From Bacillota bacterium (GTDB taxonomy: Bacteria > Bacillota > Clostridia > Christensenellales > CAG-138), in contig JAEXEN010000013.1 in the NCBI GenBank assembly GCA_023400985.1, forward strand, positions 42,721-106,720: a stretch of 64,000 nucleotides of DNA, given 5' to 3'. Below, one piece after another: positions 50,269 to 60,930 of the stretch. Made by a program: the position numbers and the translations under genes. How positions within the stretch are numbered: position 1 is the stretch's first letter; each line of letters begins with the position of its first letter. The notes beneath the pieces were generated by a model. The model ran no database searches and was not told where the DNA came from. It saw only the letters and a list, made by a program, of their open reading frames with translations.

Positions 50269-51318
50269 ATGAAAAACGTCGCCCTCAACGAAAAAAGGGA
50301 TGCGCTTGTCATACTCGACCAGACGCGTTTGCCGGCGGAAACGCATTTTTTGGAGTTGAATACGATCGATGAGATCGTCTTCGCCATACGCCGCCTCGCG
50401 GTGCGCGGCGCGCCGGCCATCGGCATCGCGGCGGCTTACGCGTATTATCTAAGCGCCCGCCGCGCCGTAAACGAAGAAAACCGCTATAAATACCTCGCGC
50501 GGCAGAAGGCGCTTTTATTGAGCTCCCGTCCCACGGCGGTGAACCTCGCGTGGGCGCTTGAGCGCATGGAGCGCACGGCGAACCTGTGCGCCCGTTTCCC
50601 CGACCACGCTTTTTTGAGCCGTCTTTTGGAGGAGGCGGAGCTTATTCGCGAAGAGGACGCGCAAAACAACCGCAAAATGGCTGAATACGGGCTTTCGCTT
50701 TTGAAGGAAAACGACGGGGTGCTGACCCACTGCAACGCGGGCTGGCTCGCCACGAGCGAATATGGCACGGCGCTCGGGCCCGTCTACCTCGCCAAGGAAC
50801 ACAACATACCCTTGCGGGTGTATGCCGACGAAACGCGCCCGCTCCTGCAGGGCGCGCGGCTGACCGCGTATGAATTGAAGGAAGCGGGGGCGGACGTAAC
50901 GCTCCTTTGCGATAACATGGCCTGCTCGCTCATGCAAAAAGGCCTTGTGCAGGCCGTGTTCGTGGGCTGCGACCGCGCCGCGAGAAACGGTGACTGCGCC
51001 AACAAAATAGGCACGGCGGGCGTGGCGGTGCTCGCCAAACACTTTAAAATACCCGTTTACTTTTTCGTGCCGGTCTCCACGGTGGATATGCGCTGCAAAT
51101 CGGGCAGGGATATCGTGATCGAGGAGCGCGGCGGTGAGGAACTGACGCATCTTTATTATGCAAAGCCCATGGCGGCCGAGGGCGTAAAGACCTACAACCC
51201 CGCGTTCGACGTTACCGATCACAGCCTTATTACGGCCATCGTGACCGAGCGCGGCATCGTTCGCGCGCCGTTTTCAAAAAATTTAAAGGCGATCATGGAG
51301 GAGAAAGCCGATGTTTGA
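50269..51318 (+). CDS. mtnA: S-methyl-5-thioribose-1-phosphate isomerase
   Basis: Isomerises methylthioribose-1-phosphate to methylthioribulose-1-phosphate in methionine salvage. 349 residues with the family features LDQTRLP, AVRGAPAIG near the N-terminus, the active-site cysteine in LTHCNAGWLAT and the aspartate in VGCDRAARNGD, then NKIGT. The start is placed at ATG 50269 (MKNVALNEKR), giving the standard N-terminus; an earlier ATG at 50224 is in frame. It overlaps the phosphorylase gene by eight bases. Confidence 0.93.
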   Translation: MKNVALNEKRDALVILDQTRLPAETHFLELNTIDEIVFAIRRLAVRGAPAIGIAAAYAYYLSARRAVNEENRYKYLARQKALLLSSRPTAVNLAWALERMERTANLCARFPDHAFLSRLLEEAELIREEDAQNNRKMAEYGLSLLKENDGVLTHCNAGWLATSEYGTALGPVYLAKEHNIPLRVYADETRPLLQGARLTAYELKEAGADVTLLCDNMACSLMQKGLVQAVFVGCDRAARNGDCANKIGTAGVAVLAKHFKIPVYFFVPVSTVDMRCKSGRDIVIEERGGEELTHLYYAKPMAAEGVKTYNPAFDVTDHSLITAIVTERGIVRAPFSKNLKAIMEEKADV

Positions 51319-52132
51319 GCTCAAGCATTACGAGGAAAGCGCCAAATACATACAAGGAAAGCTTAAAGGCTTCACGCCCGAGGTGCTGCTCATTTTAGGC
51401 TCGGGCCTCGGCGGGCTCGCGAACGCCGTAGAGGACCCCGTCTACATCCCGTATACGGAGATACCGCACTTCAAGGCCAGCACGGCCATCGGCCACGCGG
51501 GGCGCTTTGTGGCAGGTATGCTCGGCAACAAGCGCGCGCTTTTGATGCAGGGCCGCCTCCACGTATACGAGGGGCACAGCATGGAGGAGGTCGCCTACCC
51601 CGTACGGGTCGCGAAGCTTCTTGGAATCAACAGCTTCGTCGTGACCAACGCCGCTGGCGGCGTGAATCTCAGCTTCCACGCGGGACAGCTGATGATCATC
51701 AACGACTACCTCAAATTCACGCTCAATAACCCTCTTATGGGGAAAAACCTCGACGAGTTCGGCCCGCGTTTCCCCGATATGAGCTATACCTTCGACAGGG
51801 AATATAAAAAACTGTTCCGAGAGGCCGCTTCGGAAAACGGCGACGCGGTCACGGAGGGCAATTATTTTTATATGACGGGCCCGCAGTACGAAACGCCCGC
51901 CGAGATACGCGCCATCCGCATTTTGGGCGGCGACGCGGTGGGCATGAGCACCGTGCCCGAGTGCATCGCGGCAAACCACTGCGGCATGCGCATTTTGGGC
52001 GTAACGCTTATCACCAATATGGCGTCGGGGGTGCTGGATCAGCCGCTTTCGGGCGAAGAGGTGATCGAGGCCGCGAACGCTGCGTCCGCGCGGTTTGAAA
52101 AGCATATGGTGCGCTTTTTGGAAAAAATCTGA
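51311..52132 (+). CDS. trimeric-type purine nucleoside phosphorylase, 6-oxopurine type
   Basis: 273 residues of the PNP/MTAP family: GSGLGGLAN phosphate loop, RLHVYEGHSMEEV, VTNAAGG and GPQYETPAEIR with the ribose-contact MSTVPE. The base-recognition residue is Asn in LITNMASG, which in PNPs reads the 6-oxo group of inosine/guanosine, whereas adenine-specific MTA phosphorylases have Asp there. This suits inosine-type substrates, including 5'-methylthioinosine that the neighbouring deaminase could produce. It overlaps mtnA and is followed by mtaD. Confidence 0.9.
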   Translation: MFELKHYEESAKYIQGKLKGFTPEVLLILGSGLGGLANAVEDPVYIPYTEIPHFKASTAIGHAGRFVAGMLGNKRALLMQGRLHVYEGHSMEEVAYPVRVAKLLGINSFVVTNAAGGVNLSFHAGQLMIINDYLKFTLNNPLMGKNLDEFGPRFPDMSYTFDREYKKLFREAASENGDAVTEGNYFYMTGPQYETPAEIRAIRILGGDAVGMSTVPECIAANHCGMRILGVTLITNMASGVLDQPLSGEEVIEAANAASARFEKHMVRFLEKI

Positions 52133-52150
52133 GGAAAGCGAGTTACCTTC

Positions 52151-53461
52151 ATGTTCGATACGCTCTTTTCAAACGCCGATATCCTCACGATGGACAAAAG
52201 CCGTCCCGTATTGCGCGGCGGCTTCGTGGGCGTGAAAAACGGAAAGATCGCCTATGTGGGTGCGGAGAAACCGGAGGAAAGCGCCAAGCGCGCGATCGAC
52301 TGCGCGCAAAAGGTTCTCATGCCAGGGCTTGTCAACACGCATGCGCACACGGCTATGTGCGTGATGCGGGGGTATGCGGACGATTACCCCTTGCAAGAGT
52401 GGCTGTTCGACCACGTGTTCCCCGTGGAGGCACGGCTTGACGAGCGCGCGGTGGTCGCGGGGGCCCGTTTGGGATTTGCGGAAATGCTTAGTACCGGCAC
52501 CACGAGCGTGAGCGACATGTATTACTATGAGACCGCCGTGGCGGAGCTTGCGCTTGACGTGGGCATCCGCGCATCGCTTTGCAACGCCGTGGTCGCGCTC
52601 GATCCTGAACATTTCGATTACGAAAACGACCGCAGCATGAAAGAGACCCGCGCTCTTATTTCGGATTTTCATGGCGCGGGAAAGGGCAGGATCAAGGCGG
52701 ATGTTTCCATCCACGGCGAATACACCTCTGCGCCGGAGATCTGGCGCTACGTGGCGGAGCTCGGCAAAAAGCACGGCCTGCATATGCAATTGCATCTTTC
52801 GGAGACGAAAAAAGAACATGACGAATGCGTGGAAAAACACGGTAAAACGCCCGCGCGGCGATTTGCCGAAAACGGCGTGTTCGACTTAAAGACCATCGCC
52901 GCCCACTGCGTGTGGGTCACCGAAGACGATATGGATATCCTCGCCCGATATCATGTGAGCTGCGCGCACAACCCCGTTTCCAACCTCAAGCTCGGCAGCG
53001 GCATAGCGCCCGTAAAGAGGATGCGGGAAAAGGGGGTGAACATATGCTTGGGCACGGATGGCTGCTGCTCCAACAATACGCACGACCTTTTCGAGGAGAT
53101 CAAGCTTGCGGCGCTTCTCGCAAAGGGAGTGGCGCTTGATCCCACCGCCGTATCCGCCTACGAGGCGCTTACGTTCTCAACCGTCAACGGTGCGCGCGCG
53201 CAGGGAAGGGAAAATGAGGTGGGGAAGATTGCGGAAGGCATGGAGGCGGATATCATACTCGTGGACCTTAACTCCCCACTGACGCGGCCTTATTATAGCC
53301 CCGCAAGCGCCGTTACTTACAGTGCCACGGGCGAGCGCGTATGCCTTACCATGGTGCAGGGCAAGGTGCTTTACGAAAACGGAGAATTCACCACAATCGA
53401 CATCGAAAAGGCTTACGACGAGGTGGAACGCCACGCGGTAAAGCTCGTTCTGAATATCTGA
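52151..53461 (+). CDS. mtaD: 5'-methylthioadenosine/S-adenosylhomocysteine deaminase
   Basis: Deaminates methylthioadenosine, S-adenosylhomocysteine or adenosine to the inosine form. 436 residues of the amidohydrolase superfamily with metal ligands in MPGLVNTHAHTAM, MQLHLSETKKEHDE, IAAHCVWV and GTDGCCSNN, the usual MtaD set. It ends the mtnA-pnp-mtaD operon; the deaminase, phosphorylase and isomerase form consecutive reaction steps. Confidence 0.93.
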   Translation: MFDTLFSNADILTMDKSRPVLRGGFVGVKNGKIAYVGAEKPEESAKRAIDCAQKVLMPGLVNTHAHTAMCVMRGYADDYPLQEWLFDHVFPVEARLDERAVVAGARLGFAEMLSTGTTSVSDMYYYETAVAELALDVGIRASLCNAVVALDPEHFDYENDRSMKETRALISDFHGAGKGRIKADVSIHGEYTSAPEIWRYVAELGKKHGLHMQLHLSETKKEHDECVEKHGKTPARRFAENGVFDLKTIAAHCVWVTEDDMDILARYHVSCAHNPVSNLKLGSGIAPVKRMREKGVNICLGTDGCCSNNTHDLFEEIKLAALLAKGVALDPTAVSAYEALTFSTVNGARAQGRENEVGKIAEGMEADIILVDLNSPLTRPYYSPASAVTYSATGERVCLTMVQGKVLYENGEFTTIDIEKAYDEVERHAVKLVLNI

Positions 53462-53483
53462 TTTTTAAAATAGGATGGCATAT

Positions 53484-54107
53484 ATGGAAAGACGTATCGT
53501 TTACGTGCTGCTTTCGCGCACGCATACGGGCATCGGCAAAATCATCCGCATGTTCATGCGCGGCAGGTACAACCACGTTTCGCTTGCGCTCGACAATTCG
53601 CTTCTTACCATGTACTCGTTCGCGCGGCTGCATATCGACGCGCCGCTGGCGGGCGGGTTTTTGACGGAAACGCCCGCGCACTATCTCTACGGCGGGCACG
53701 ACGCGGAAATTAAGCTCCACGAGGTGGAGATGACGGAGCCGGAATATGCGGATTTCCGCCGCGAGCTGGCGCGGTTTTTAAACGACCCAAGGCATATGAT
53801 CTACAATCTGCTCGACGCGCTCTATCTCCCGTTCGGGAGGCGCAAGCGGATCTCGGACGCGCACACCTGCGTCTCCTTCGCGGCGCACATGCTTTGTATG
53901 GAGCACATAGGCGCGGTGATCGATATGGAAAATGCTCTGAAGGGAAAAGAAATCTACTGCGGCTCGCTTCGAGAATATCTCGGCGGCACCTACAGCGAGG
54001 AAGACTTAAGGCGCGACGAGTATTTCGTTCGCCGCGGTTTCTGGGGCGCGGCAAGGGATACGGCGAGCCAGATGCGGCGATTGTATTATAGGATGAAAGG
54101 CAGATAA
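53484..54107 (+). CDS. permuted papain-like (YiiX/NlpC-type) hydrolase
   Basis: 207 residues. The order of conserved residues, His31 in YNHVSLALD and then Cys129 in DAHTCVSFAAHML, is that of circularly permuted NlpC/P60 proteins, where histidine precedes cysteine. No signal peptide is evident although the first residues are hydrophobic. Family members are peptidases or amidases acting on peptidoglycan or lipids; the substrate here is unknown. ATG at 53484 follows GGATGG. Confidence 0.75.
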   Translation: MERRIVYVLLSRTHTGIGKIIRMFMRGRYNHVSLALDNSLLTMYSFARLHIDAPLAGGFLTETPAHYLYGGHDAEIKLHEVEMTEPEYADFRRELARFLNDPRHMIYNLLDALYLPFGRRKRISDAHTCVSFAAHMLCMEHIGAVIDMENALKGKEIYCGSLREYLGGTYSEEDLRRDEYFVRRGFWGAARDTASQMRRLYYRMKGR

Positions 54108-54113
54108 AAGCTG

Positions 54114-55136
54114 TCACGCCTCCGCTATATCCGAGATTTTTTCCCCATCAAACGAAAACTCGTACAGTCTCGCCGTGCTCAGGCGTTCGCCTTCCATCTC
54201 GATGAGGCCCATATACCGTCCGCTTTTGTCCGAAACTGGCGGGCGCACCGACGCAAAATTTCCCAGGAAATCTTTTATTTCGACAAAGGAAAACTCGGCG
54301 TTGAGATCGTCTGTCAAATAACCGCGGGCTTCCTCCTCAAAACCCTCGCGCACCGCTTCGCAGAAAGCCTGCACCAAAAAAATGCGGCTGTTCGGGTAGG
54401 CGTAGGCATGGGTAAAAAACCCCGTTTCCTCTTCATAGGCTTCAAATGCGTCCCCTGCGAGCCGATAGCGGGTGACGCGTTCGTGTTTTTGCAGCGTATC
54501 GAGATACACGATCTGCTCCACTGTTTCTTCCGTTGTGCGCACCGCGTCGGCGGTTATATCGAGCGCGGCGTCGAGATTTTGATCCAAAAGGAGAAGCCGC
54601 ACCTGCTTGTCGTCGAGGTTGGCGGTCACCTTGGCAAAACGCTTTTCCCCCGCGGAAAACATTGAGAGGCTCCCGCCGTCGCCTTGGCCTAGCGCATAGG
54701 CCGCGAGCGTGCGCTCATTCTCATCTACGCTCAGGCGAAGCCCGTTTTCGTAGTAGAGTGTAAGCGAGCGGCGGTGCTTGTTTACCGTGTATTCGAGCGT
54801 GTCTATGGTATGCGGGAAAGCCGGGCGCGCGTGTTTTAAAAAGCTGCCCGTTTCCAGGAAAAGCTCGTACACGCCGCCGGGCCATGCGCACAGCGTTACG
54901 TCCGATGCGCGCGGCGCGGTGACCGTGCCGGATTCAAAGCTGAGCTTTCGGGTCACGGGATAGCGAAGCTCCGCATCCTCGAGCGGGAGCGCGCATACGT
55001 AATAGTCGCCGCTGTCGGAAACAGGCATGGCAACGTAGCTCAGCTTATCGCATTCGCCGATATATTGGCCGTTCACTTCGATGAGCGCGTGGGTATCTGC
55101 GCGGATGATGATAAGCGGCACGGGGCTTGCATACAT
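54114..55136 (-). CDS. conserved-looking protein of unknown function
   Basis: 340 residues with no signal peptide or membrane segment. The first 70 residues (IIIRADTHALIEVNGQYIGEC) read like a beta-rich PEGA-type segment, and the rest is mixed with many charged strands, for instance TLEYTVNKHRRSLTLYYENG. No catalytic motif is seen. Start at ATG 55136 after GAGGTGAATTCC. The gene is convergent with the permuted hydrolase; a shared role cannot be claimed. Confidence 0.65.
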   Translation of the reverse strand: MYASPVPLIIIRADTHALIEVNGQYIGECDKLSYVAMPVSDSGDYYVCALPLEDAELRYPVTRKLSFESGTVTAPRASDVTLCAWPGGVYELFLETGSFLKHARPAFPHTIDTLEYTVNKHRRSLTLYYENGLRLSVDENERTLAAYALGQGDGGSLSMFSAGEKRFAKVTANLDDKQVRLLLLDQNLDAALDITADAVRTTEETVEQIVYLDTLQKHERVTRYRLAGDAFEAYEEETGFFTHAYAYPNSRIFLVQAFCEAVREGFEEEARGYLTDDLNAEFSFVEIKDFLGNFASVRPPVSDKSGRYMGLIEMEGERLSTARLYEFSFDGEKISDIAEA

Positions 55137-55164
55137 GGAATTCACCTCAGTTCATATTTGGTCA

Positions 55165-55397
55165 CAAAAGTGGCCTTCGCAACTTTCGTGAGGTTTCATG
55201 CTTTACCTAAAAATGCTCCGCATTTCCACCCTTCGGGTACTACTGATGTCGCCTGCGGCGACAATCAAGGTTGCGGGCGGTAAAGCGTGAAAGGTACGAA
55301 AGCCTGGGCTTTCATCCGTTTCGGCACGCAAGGCCGCAGGCCTTGGCCCAAAGGACTCCGGCTCTGCCGGATGCGTACATGCCGCCGAAGCCGGATT
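55165..55397. repeat. family C hairpin-rich element, copy 2, upstream of asnS
   Basis: Contains CCCTTCGGGTACTACTGATG, GTCGCC-TGC-GGCGAC, GCGTGAAAGGTACGAAAG, AAGGCC-GCA-GGCCTT and GCCGCCGAAGCCGG in the same order as 57130-57356, and the second half of the set is shared with 35255-35364. The stretch 55398-55557 to the asnS promoter holds further hairpin-like sequence (GCGCGG/CCGCGC) and no gene. Confidence 0.75.
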
Positions 55398-55557
55398 TAA
55401 CGTCAAGGGATGCGCCCCTTGACAATCCCAAGGCTCAGTCTCGGGATGCTACGAAGGGTAGGCACTTCGACCTGCGGTTGTGGTCGCCGCAGGCTTGTAC
55501 CGTTTCATGTATATGCTGTTGCGGCGGATGATATGCAGCCCTCGGCCGCGCGGCCGA

Positions 55558-55586
55558 TTGCAAAAACGGGGCTCTTGGGGTATAAT
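55558..55586 (+). promoter_or_regulatory. promoter of asnS
   Basis: TTGCAA and TATAAT with exactly 17 bases between, 43 bases before the GTG start. Confidence 0.75.
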
Positions 55587-55628
55587 TACCTTCAATCTTT
55601 AGATTTGCTGCATGTGGGAGGGCTTCCT

Positions 55629-57011
<1,383 letters not shown>

Positions 57012-57014
57012 ATA

Positions 57015-57356
57015 GTCAAGCAAGTGGCTAACCGCTTGCTTGAGGCCCTTCGGGGTTTTGCACATCCGCCTGTCGAGCCTGCGACGGCCCGCAGGCCAAG
57101 TGCCAGAAGGCGTCTCCCGCCGAGGGCCGGGCTCTCCTACCCTTCGGGCACTACTGATGCCGCCTATGGCGACAATTAAGGTTGCGGACGGCGGATGCGA
57201 AAGGAACGAAATCCTGCGGGTTTCATCCGTTTTGACACGCAAGGCCGCAGGCCTTGGCCCGCGCGAGGCCGTAGGCCTCGGTCCGAAGGGCTCCGGCTCT
57301 GCCGGGCGTGAGGGGCTTCGGCTTCGCCGAACGTGCACATGTCGTCAAAGCCGGAA
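57015..57356. repeat. family C hairpin-rich element, copy 3, downstream of asnS
   Basis: Begins with AAGCAAGTGG/CCGCTTGCTT, contains CCCTTCGGGCACTACTGATG, GCGACAATTAAGGTTGCGG, GCGAAAGGAACGAAA, AAGGCC-GCA-GGCCTT, TCCGGC and CATGTCGTCAAAGCCGG. Compared with copy 2 it has extra GAGGCC/GGCCTC and GCTTCGGCTTCGCC hairpins. The sequence 57357-57583 continues with more palindromic pieces and shows no gene. Confidence 0.75.
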
Positions 57357-57583
57357 CAAGCTTCCGGGAGCTTTTCGCAATTCGTAATGGTCGTATTGCT
57401 CCTTAGGTCGCAATACTCTCTTACTCACTGGGCTTCCGCCTCGCTTTATCCGCCACAGGCGGCGCTTCGGCTCCGCCCCCGAAACCCAAAAAGAATTGCC
57501 GTGATAAACTTGTAAGAAACCTTTCTATCTCTCTCTGTCACATAAAGGTTTCAAAAAAAGCATAACAATACATAGAAATAAAG

Positions 57584-57621
57584 AACCAAAGCAGTAAGAA
57601 AATTGCCGCTTTGGTTTTTTA
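57584..57621 (+). terminator. intrinsic terminator downstream of asnS region
   Basis: AACCAAAGC (57584-57592) pairs with GCTTTGGTT (57608-57616), followed by TTTT. It lies before the Myb-type gene and would stop rightward transcription coming through the repeat. Confidence 0.75.
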
Positions 57622-57693
57622 TTGATTATATGGTGGTATATGGATGAAATCGAAGGGTAATAATAGCAACAACACAAAATTAGGGGGCTAAGC

Positions 57694-58614
57694 ATGAACC
57701 AGGCAAATGAAACGCGCGCCGCCCATGCGGGCTGGAAAACAGAGGAAGAGAGCTTGCTCTTTGCTGAGGTGGAGCATGGCCGTGAAAGCGGCAGACCGCT
57801 CAAAGCGGTGTTCGACGCTGTCGCGAAAAAGACGGGCCGCCGCCCCAACAGCATTCGAAATTACTATTACCTTAAGATCAAGCAGGATGAGAACCGCGCC
57901 GCCTGCGCGGCTCGCTGCACGGCCTTCGTGCCCTTTACGGACGCGGAGATACGCTCGCTCTTGCGCACGGTGCTCACCGAGCAGGCAAAAGGCATATCGG
58001 TGCGAGCCTGCACGCTTCAAATGGGCGGCGGCGATAACAAGGCCATGCTGCGTTACCAGAACAAATACCGTTCCCTCATCAAAAACAACGCCGAACTTGT
58101 GCACGAGGTGGTCGCGGAACTTCGCGCGGAAGGGATACGCGCCGTAGACCCATGCGGCGAAACGCCCGCTTTGCGCCGCGCCGGACGCCCGCGTAAGAGC
58201 TCTTTGAGCCTTGTAGATGTGATGAGCACCGTCGTGAACGATCTCGACAAGGTGGAGGGGCTGGACGTGGTGGCGTTTTTTGAAAGCCTCGGCACGCTCG
58301 CCATCAGCGCCGCCAAGGGCGCCGCACTGAGAAATACCGAAGACGCGATGGAGAGTGGCGAAAACGAGCTTGCCCGCGCGCGGGAGCAGAATGCCGAGCT
58401 TCGCGCACAGCTGAGGTCGAGGGAAAACGAACTTACCGCGCAGCGGGAAAGGTTCAACGCGCTATTATCGCTCCATCGTCAGCTCATGAATGTGAACCGC
58501 GAGTTTCTGGGCATGACGGGCGTGGTCAAAATGTCCTCGTTAAGCTCCTATATTAAGGATCTTTCACGGAACGTAGAGGACTGCGAACGGCTTCTGCCGG
58601 AGTATGTGAAGTAA
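57694..58614 (+). CDS. SANT/Myb-type DNA-binding regulator (RsfA-like)
   Basis: 306 residues. The N-terminal domain (about 13-60) reads AGWKTEEESLLFAEVEHGRE then GRRPNSIRNYYYLK, a Myb/SANT-type helix-turn-helix as found in the prespore regulator RsfA of Bacillus and clostridial relatives. A second related region (about 75-125) may be another such unit. The C-terminal third is a coiled coil rich in Glu, Arg and Asn (ARAREQNAELRAQLRSRENE). A gene-specific regulator is likely; targets are unknown. GGGGG lies seven bases before the ATG. Confidence 0.78.
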   Translation: MNQANETRAAHAGWKTEEESLLFAEVEHGRESGRPLKAVFDAVAKKTGRRPNSIRNYYYLKIKQDENRAACAARCTAFVPFTDAEIRSLLRTVLTEQAKGISVRACTLQMGGGDNKAMLRYQNKYRSLIKNNAELVHEVVAELRAEGIRAVDPCGETPALRRAGRPRKSSLSLVDVMSTVVNDLDKVEGLDVVAFFESLGTLAISAAKGAALRNTEDAMESGENELARAREQNAELRAQLRSRENELTAQRERFNALLSLHRQLMNVNREFLGMTGVVKMSSLSSYIKDLSRNVEDCERLLPEYVK

Positions 58615-58623
58615 GAAATTAAA

Positions 58624-58667
58624 CACCAAAACAAGGGCGTGTCCGCGGGCACGCCCTTGTTTTGGTG
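58624..58667. terminator. bidirectional terminator between the Myb-type gene and the PHP phosphatase
   Basis: An 18-base-pair perfect stem (58624-58641 with 58650-58667) with an eight-base loop between two convergent genes. Confidence 0.85.
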
Positions 58668-58674
58668 AAATGAA

Positions 58675-59469
58675 CTATATCCGATGCATCGTCGGCTTCA
58701 TCTTCTCATATGTCGCCACATATCGTATCCCGGCGGCGCGAAGAAGCTCACAGGCTTCGTCAAACCGCGCGCCGACGCGTTCCGAGCGGTGTGCGTCGCT
58801 GCCGATGGTCACGAATTCGCCGCCGAGTTCGGAAAATCGCTTATATACGTCCAAGCCCCATTTGGGGCCGTTGAGCCACGCGGAGGTATTGAGCTCCAGC
58901 GTTTTCCCGTTTTGAATCAGGTAAGTAAAGATATCGTCAAAAATATCCGGCGCAAAAGAATAGGCTATGCTCCGGTCGGGATACGGCGCGTGCTTGGCTA
59001 CAAAATCGTAGTGCCCCATAACGCAAAAATACGAGTTGGTGCGTATGGCCTTTGCAAGCGCCGTAAGATATAGGCGGTAGGCCTGCGTCTGTGTTTTGCC
59101 TTCGTAAAATTCGCGCGTGTACGAGTCGACGCCGTTTATCACATGGAGCGAGCCGATCACGAAATCGAGATCGGCGCTTTTGATGTAGGCGTAGGCATTT
59201 TCCGCGCAACGCTCGTCCGCAAGCGATACCTCTGCGCCGCGTTTTACGGTTATCGACGGATTCAGCGGCGTAAGCGCTTGAAGTTCCTCACGGATCGCAT
59301 TTAAATCGGCAAGCGGGTAAAAAGGCTTGCCGTCCACGATCAAATCAAAGTCCACATGATCGGTAAAACAGATTTCCTTTAAGCCTGCCCGCGTGGCGGC
59401 ATCAAGCTGCGCCTGAACGGGAACATCGGCATCCTGCGAATAACAAGTATGTACATGATAATCAAACAT
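58675..59469 (-). CDS. PHP-domain phosphatase (histidinol-phosphatase family)
   Basis: 264 residues of the polymerase-and-histidinol-phosphatase metal hydrolase fold. Metal ligands are in DYHVHTCYSQDA, CFTDHVDFD, the glutamate of RGAEVS, the histidine of IGSLHV, HYDFVAKH and the final IGSDAHRSERVG. Length and order match HisJ/HisK enzymes that dephosphorylate histidinol phosphate. No other his gene is adjacent, so the substrate stays provisional. Confidence 0.88.
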   Translation of the reverse strand: MFDYHVHTCYSQDADVPVQAQLDAATRAGLKEICFTDHVDFDLIVDGKPFYPLADLNAIREELQALTPLNPSITVKRGAEVSLADERCAENAYAYIKSADLDFVIGSLHVINGVDSYTREFYEGKTQTQAYRLYLTALAKAIRTNSYFCVMGHYDFVAKHAPYPDRSIAYSFAPDIFDDIFTYLIQNGKTLELNTSAWLNGPKWGLDVYKRFSELGGEFVTIGSDAHRSERVGARFDEACELLRAAGIRYVATYEKMKPTMHRI

Positions 59470-59518
59470 GAGCCTGATGATAGCACCCGAACGTTAAAAA
59501 GTCAACGCGCAACAGAGT

Positions 59519-59679
59519 ATTGCTCCCCCAACAAAATCCTGAAACATATTGGCGGTCTATTTGCCGCCGGCCTGTGCCCAAAATGCTCGGAATACGTCCC
59601 TGTATGCCTGCGTTTTTTTCCTTGGCCGGCGGCAAATATCCTCGCCACTCTAAATTCATGATTTCATTGGGTGAGCAAT
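59519..59679. repeat. family D MITE, 161 bp, copy 2
   Basis: Same length as copy 1 and reverse-complementary to it over the whole interior. The terminal repeats are ATTGCTCCCCCAACAAAATC and the complement of GATTTCATTGGGTGAGCAAT. No duplicated target site is obvious. The gap 59680-59838 up to the next gene has nothing else recognisable. Confidence 0.88.
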
Positions 59680-59838
59680 ATGAACGGCCTGTAAATCTTT
59701 GCCGGGCACCTATGTTAAAAGGTAAAAACAGAATGCGCCGGAAAAAGATGTATGCTATGCTATAGGAAACCAAAAAAGCTTATGTATGCTTCTAATTTTG
59801 TTTCGTGTGGGAGAGCGCCCCTTGAGGAGGAACAAGAA

Positions 59839-60864
59839 TTGAAACGGAAAATTCTTTGCGCGCTGTTATCGATTTTATTGATTCTTGGGCTGTTTCCGAT
59901 AGGAAGCGTTGCGGAAGGGGGAAGTATTCCGCTCGCCTCGTGGGCGGACTTGACTACATTGGCTGCGACCGAAAGCTCGCTGAATTATGATGAGGTGAGC
60001 AGTTCCTGTACGCTTCTTAGCGGTGTGTTTGAAATTATCGGTGCATTTGAGATCCCGTCGGGCGGATCGCTGCAAATCGAAAACGGCGCGGCGCTTTCCG
60101 CGACGGGCGAAGGCTCTCAGCTTATCAACAATGGTACGATCCTCGTAAACGGCGGCAGCCTTTCGGTAACTGCTCCCGCCGCTTATTCACAGGGCGATTC
60201 CTTGCAGCGTGTCACGAACAACGGCGGTACCGTCACGGGGATCGACGAAATGTACATGAACGGCGGCGATGGTTTCAGCCGCAGTTCCGGCGATGGCAGC
60301 GTTATAAGCATAGAGGAACTTCACGCCGCGCTCACAGCGGCTACGGACCCCGATACCACCTATCCTATTCGTATTTCCGACGGCGTGGAATTGGACGACA
60401 GCCTTATATTTGCGGCGAATATATCCGTCAGCGTTTTGGGCACGCTCACGGTTCCGGCGGGAAAAACGCTTACGGTCAACGGCATTCTTTCCGTCGAGGG
60501 CGGCACGCTTATCAACAATGGGAATATCGCCAACGCGGGCACGGTCTATGTGGGAGGCGTGTTTGAAAACAACGGCGCGTTTGCGGTTCAGGGCAACGGC
60601 CGCGTTGTGCTTGAAAACGGCGGGAGCATCATGGGAACGAACGGAAATGCCGTCGCTATATTGAAGGGCGACGTGAACGGCGACGGCTACATCCGCAACG
60701 ACGATGTGAAATGCGTTTTATCTTATAGGATCGGGGACGCCGCTCTGGACGAAGCGCAGCTTTCCTACGGCGATATGAACAACGATAGCGGCGTGGACCT
60801 CATGGACGCGCTTTTGCTCTGCAAAATACTTCCCGAGGGGGAATGGTCCCATGTGTATCCGTAA
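59839..60864 (+). CDS. exported protein with C-terminal dockerin module
   Basis: 341 residues. Signal peptide 1-25, then a region of repeated short strands such as GAFEIPSGGSLQIENGAALS and GTLTVPAGKTLTVNGILSVEGG, probably a beta-solenoid, and a C-terminal dockerin (about 275-332). Both calcium loops of the dockerin are present, GDVNGDGYIRNDD and GDMNNDSGVDLMD, 20-30 residues apart as usual. No catalytic domain is seen. The TTG at 59839 follows GAGGAGG. The next gene encodes a cohesin-like protein, the natural partner of a dockerin. Confidence 0.85.
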   Translation: MKRKILCALLSILLILGLFPIGSVAEGGSIPLASWADLTTLAATESSLNYDEVSSSCTLLSGVFEIIGAFEIPSGGSLQIENGAALSATGEGSQLINNGTILVNGGSLSVTAPAAYSQGDSLQRVTNNGGTVTGIDEMYMNGGDGFSRSSGDGSVISIEELHAALTAATDPDTTYPIRISDGVELDDSLIFAANISVSVLGTLTVPAGKTLTVNGILSVEGGTLINNGNIANAGTVYVGGVFENNGAFAVQGNGRVVLENGGSIMGTNGNAVAILKGDVNGDGYIRNDDVKCVLSYRIGDAALDEAQLSYGDMNNDSGVDLMDALLLCKILPEGEWSHVYP

Positions 60865-60930
60865 TGCGCAGGGGAACCGCCGCTTCCAGCGCGGCAGAGC
60901 ACATAGGGATAAAAAGAAGAGGTACTGCAT

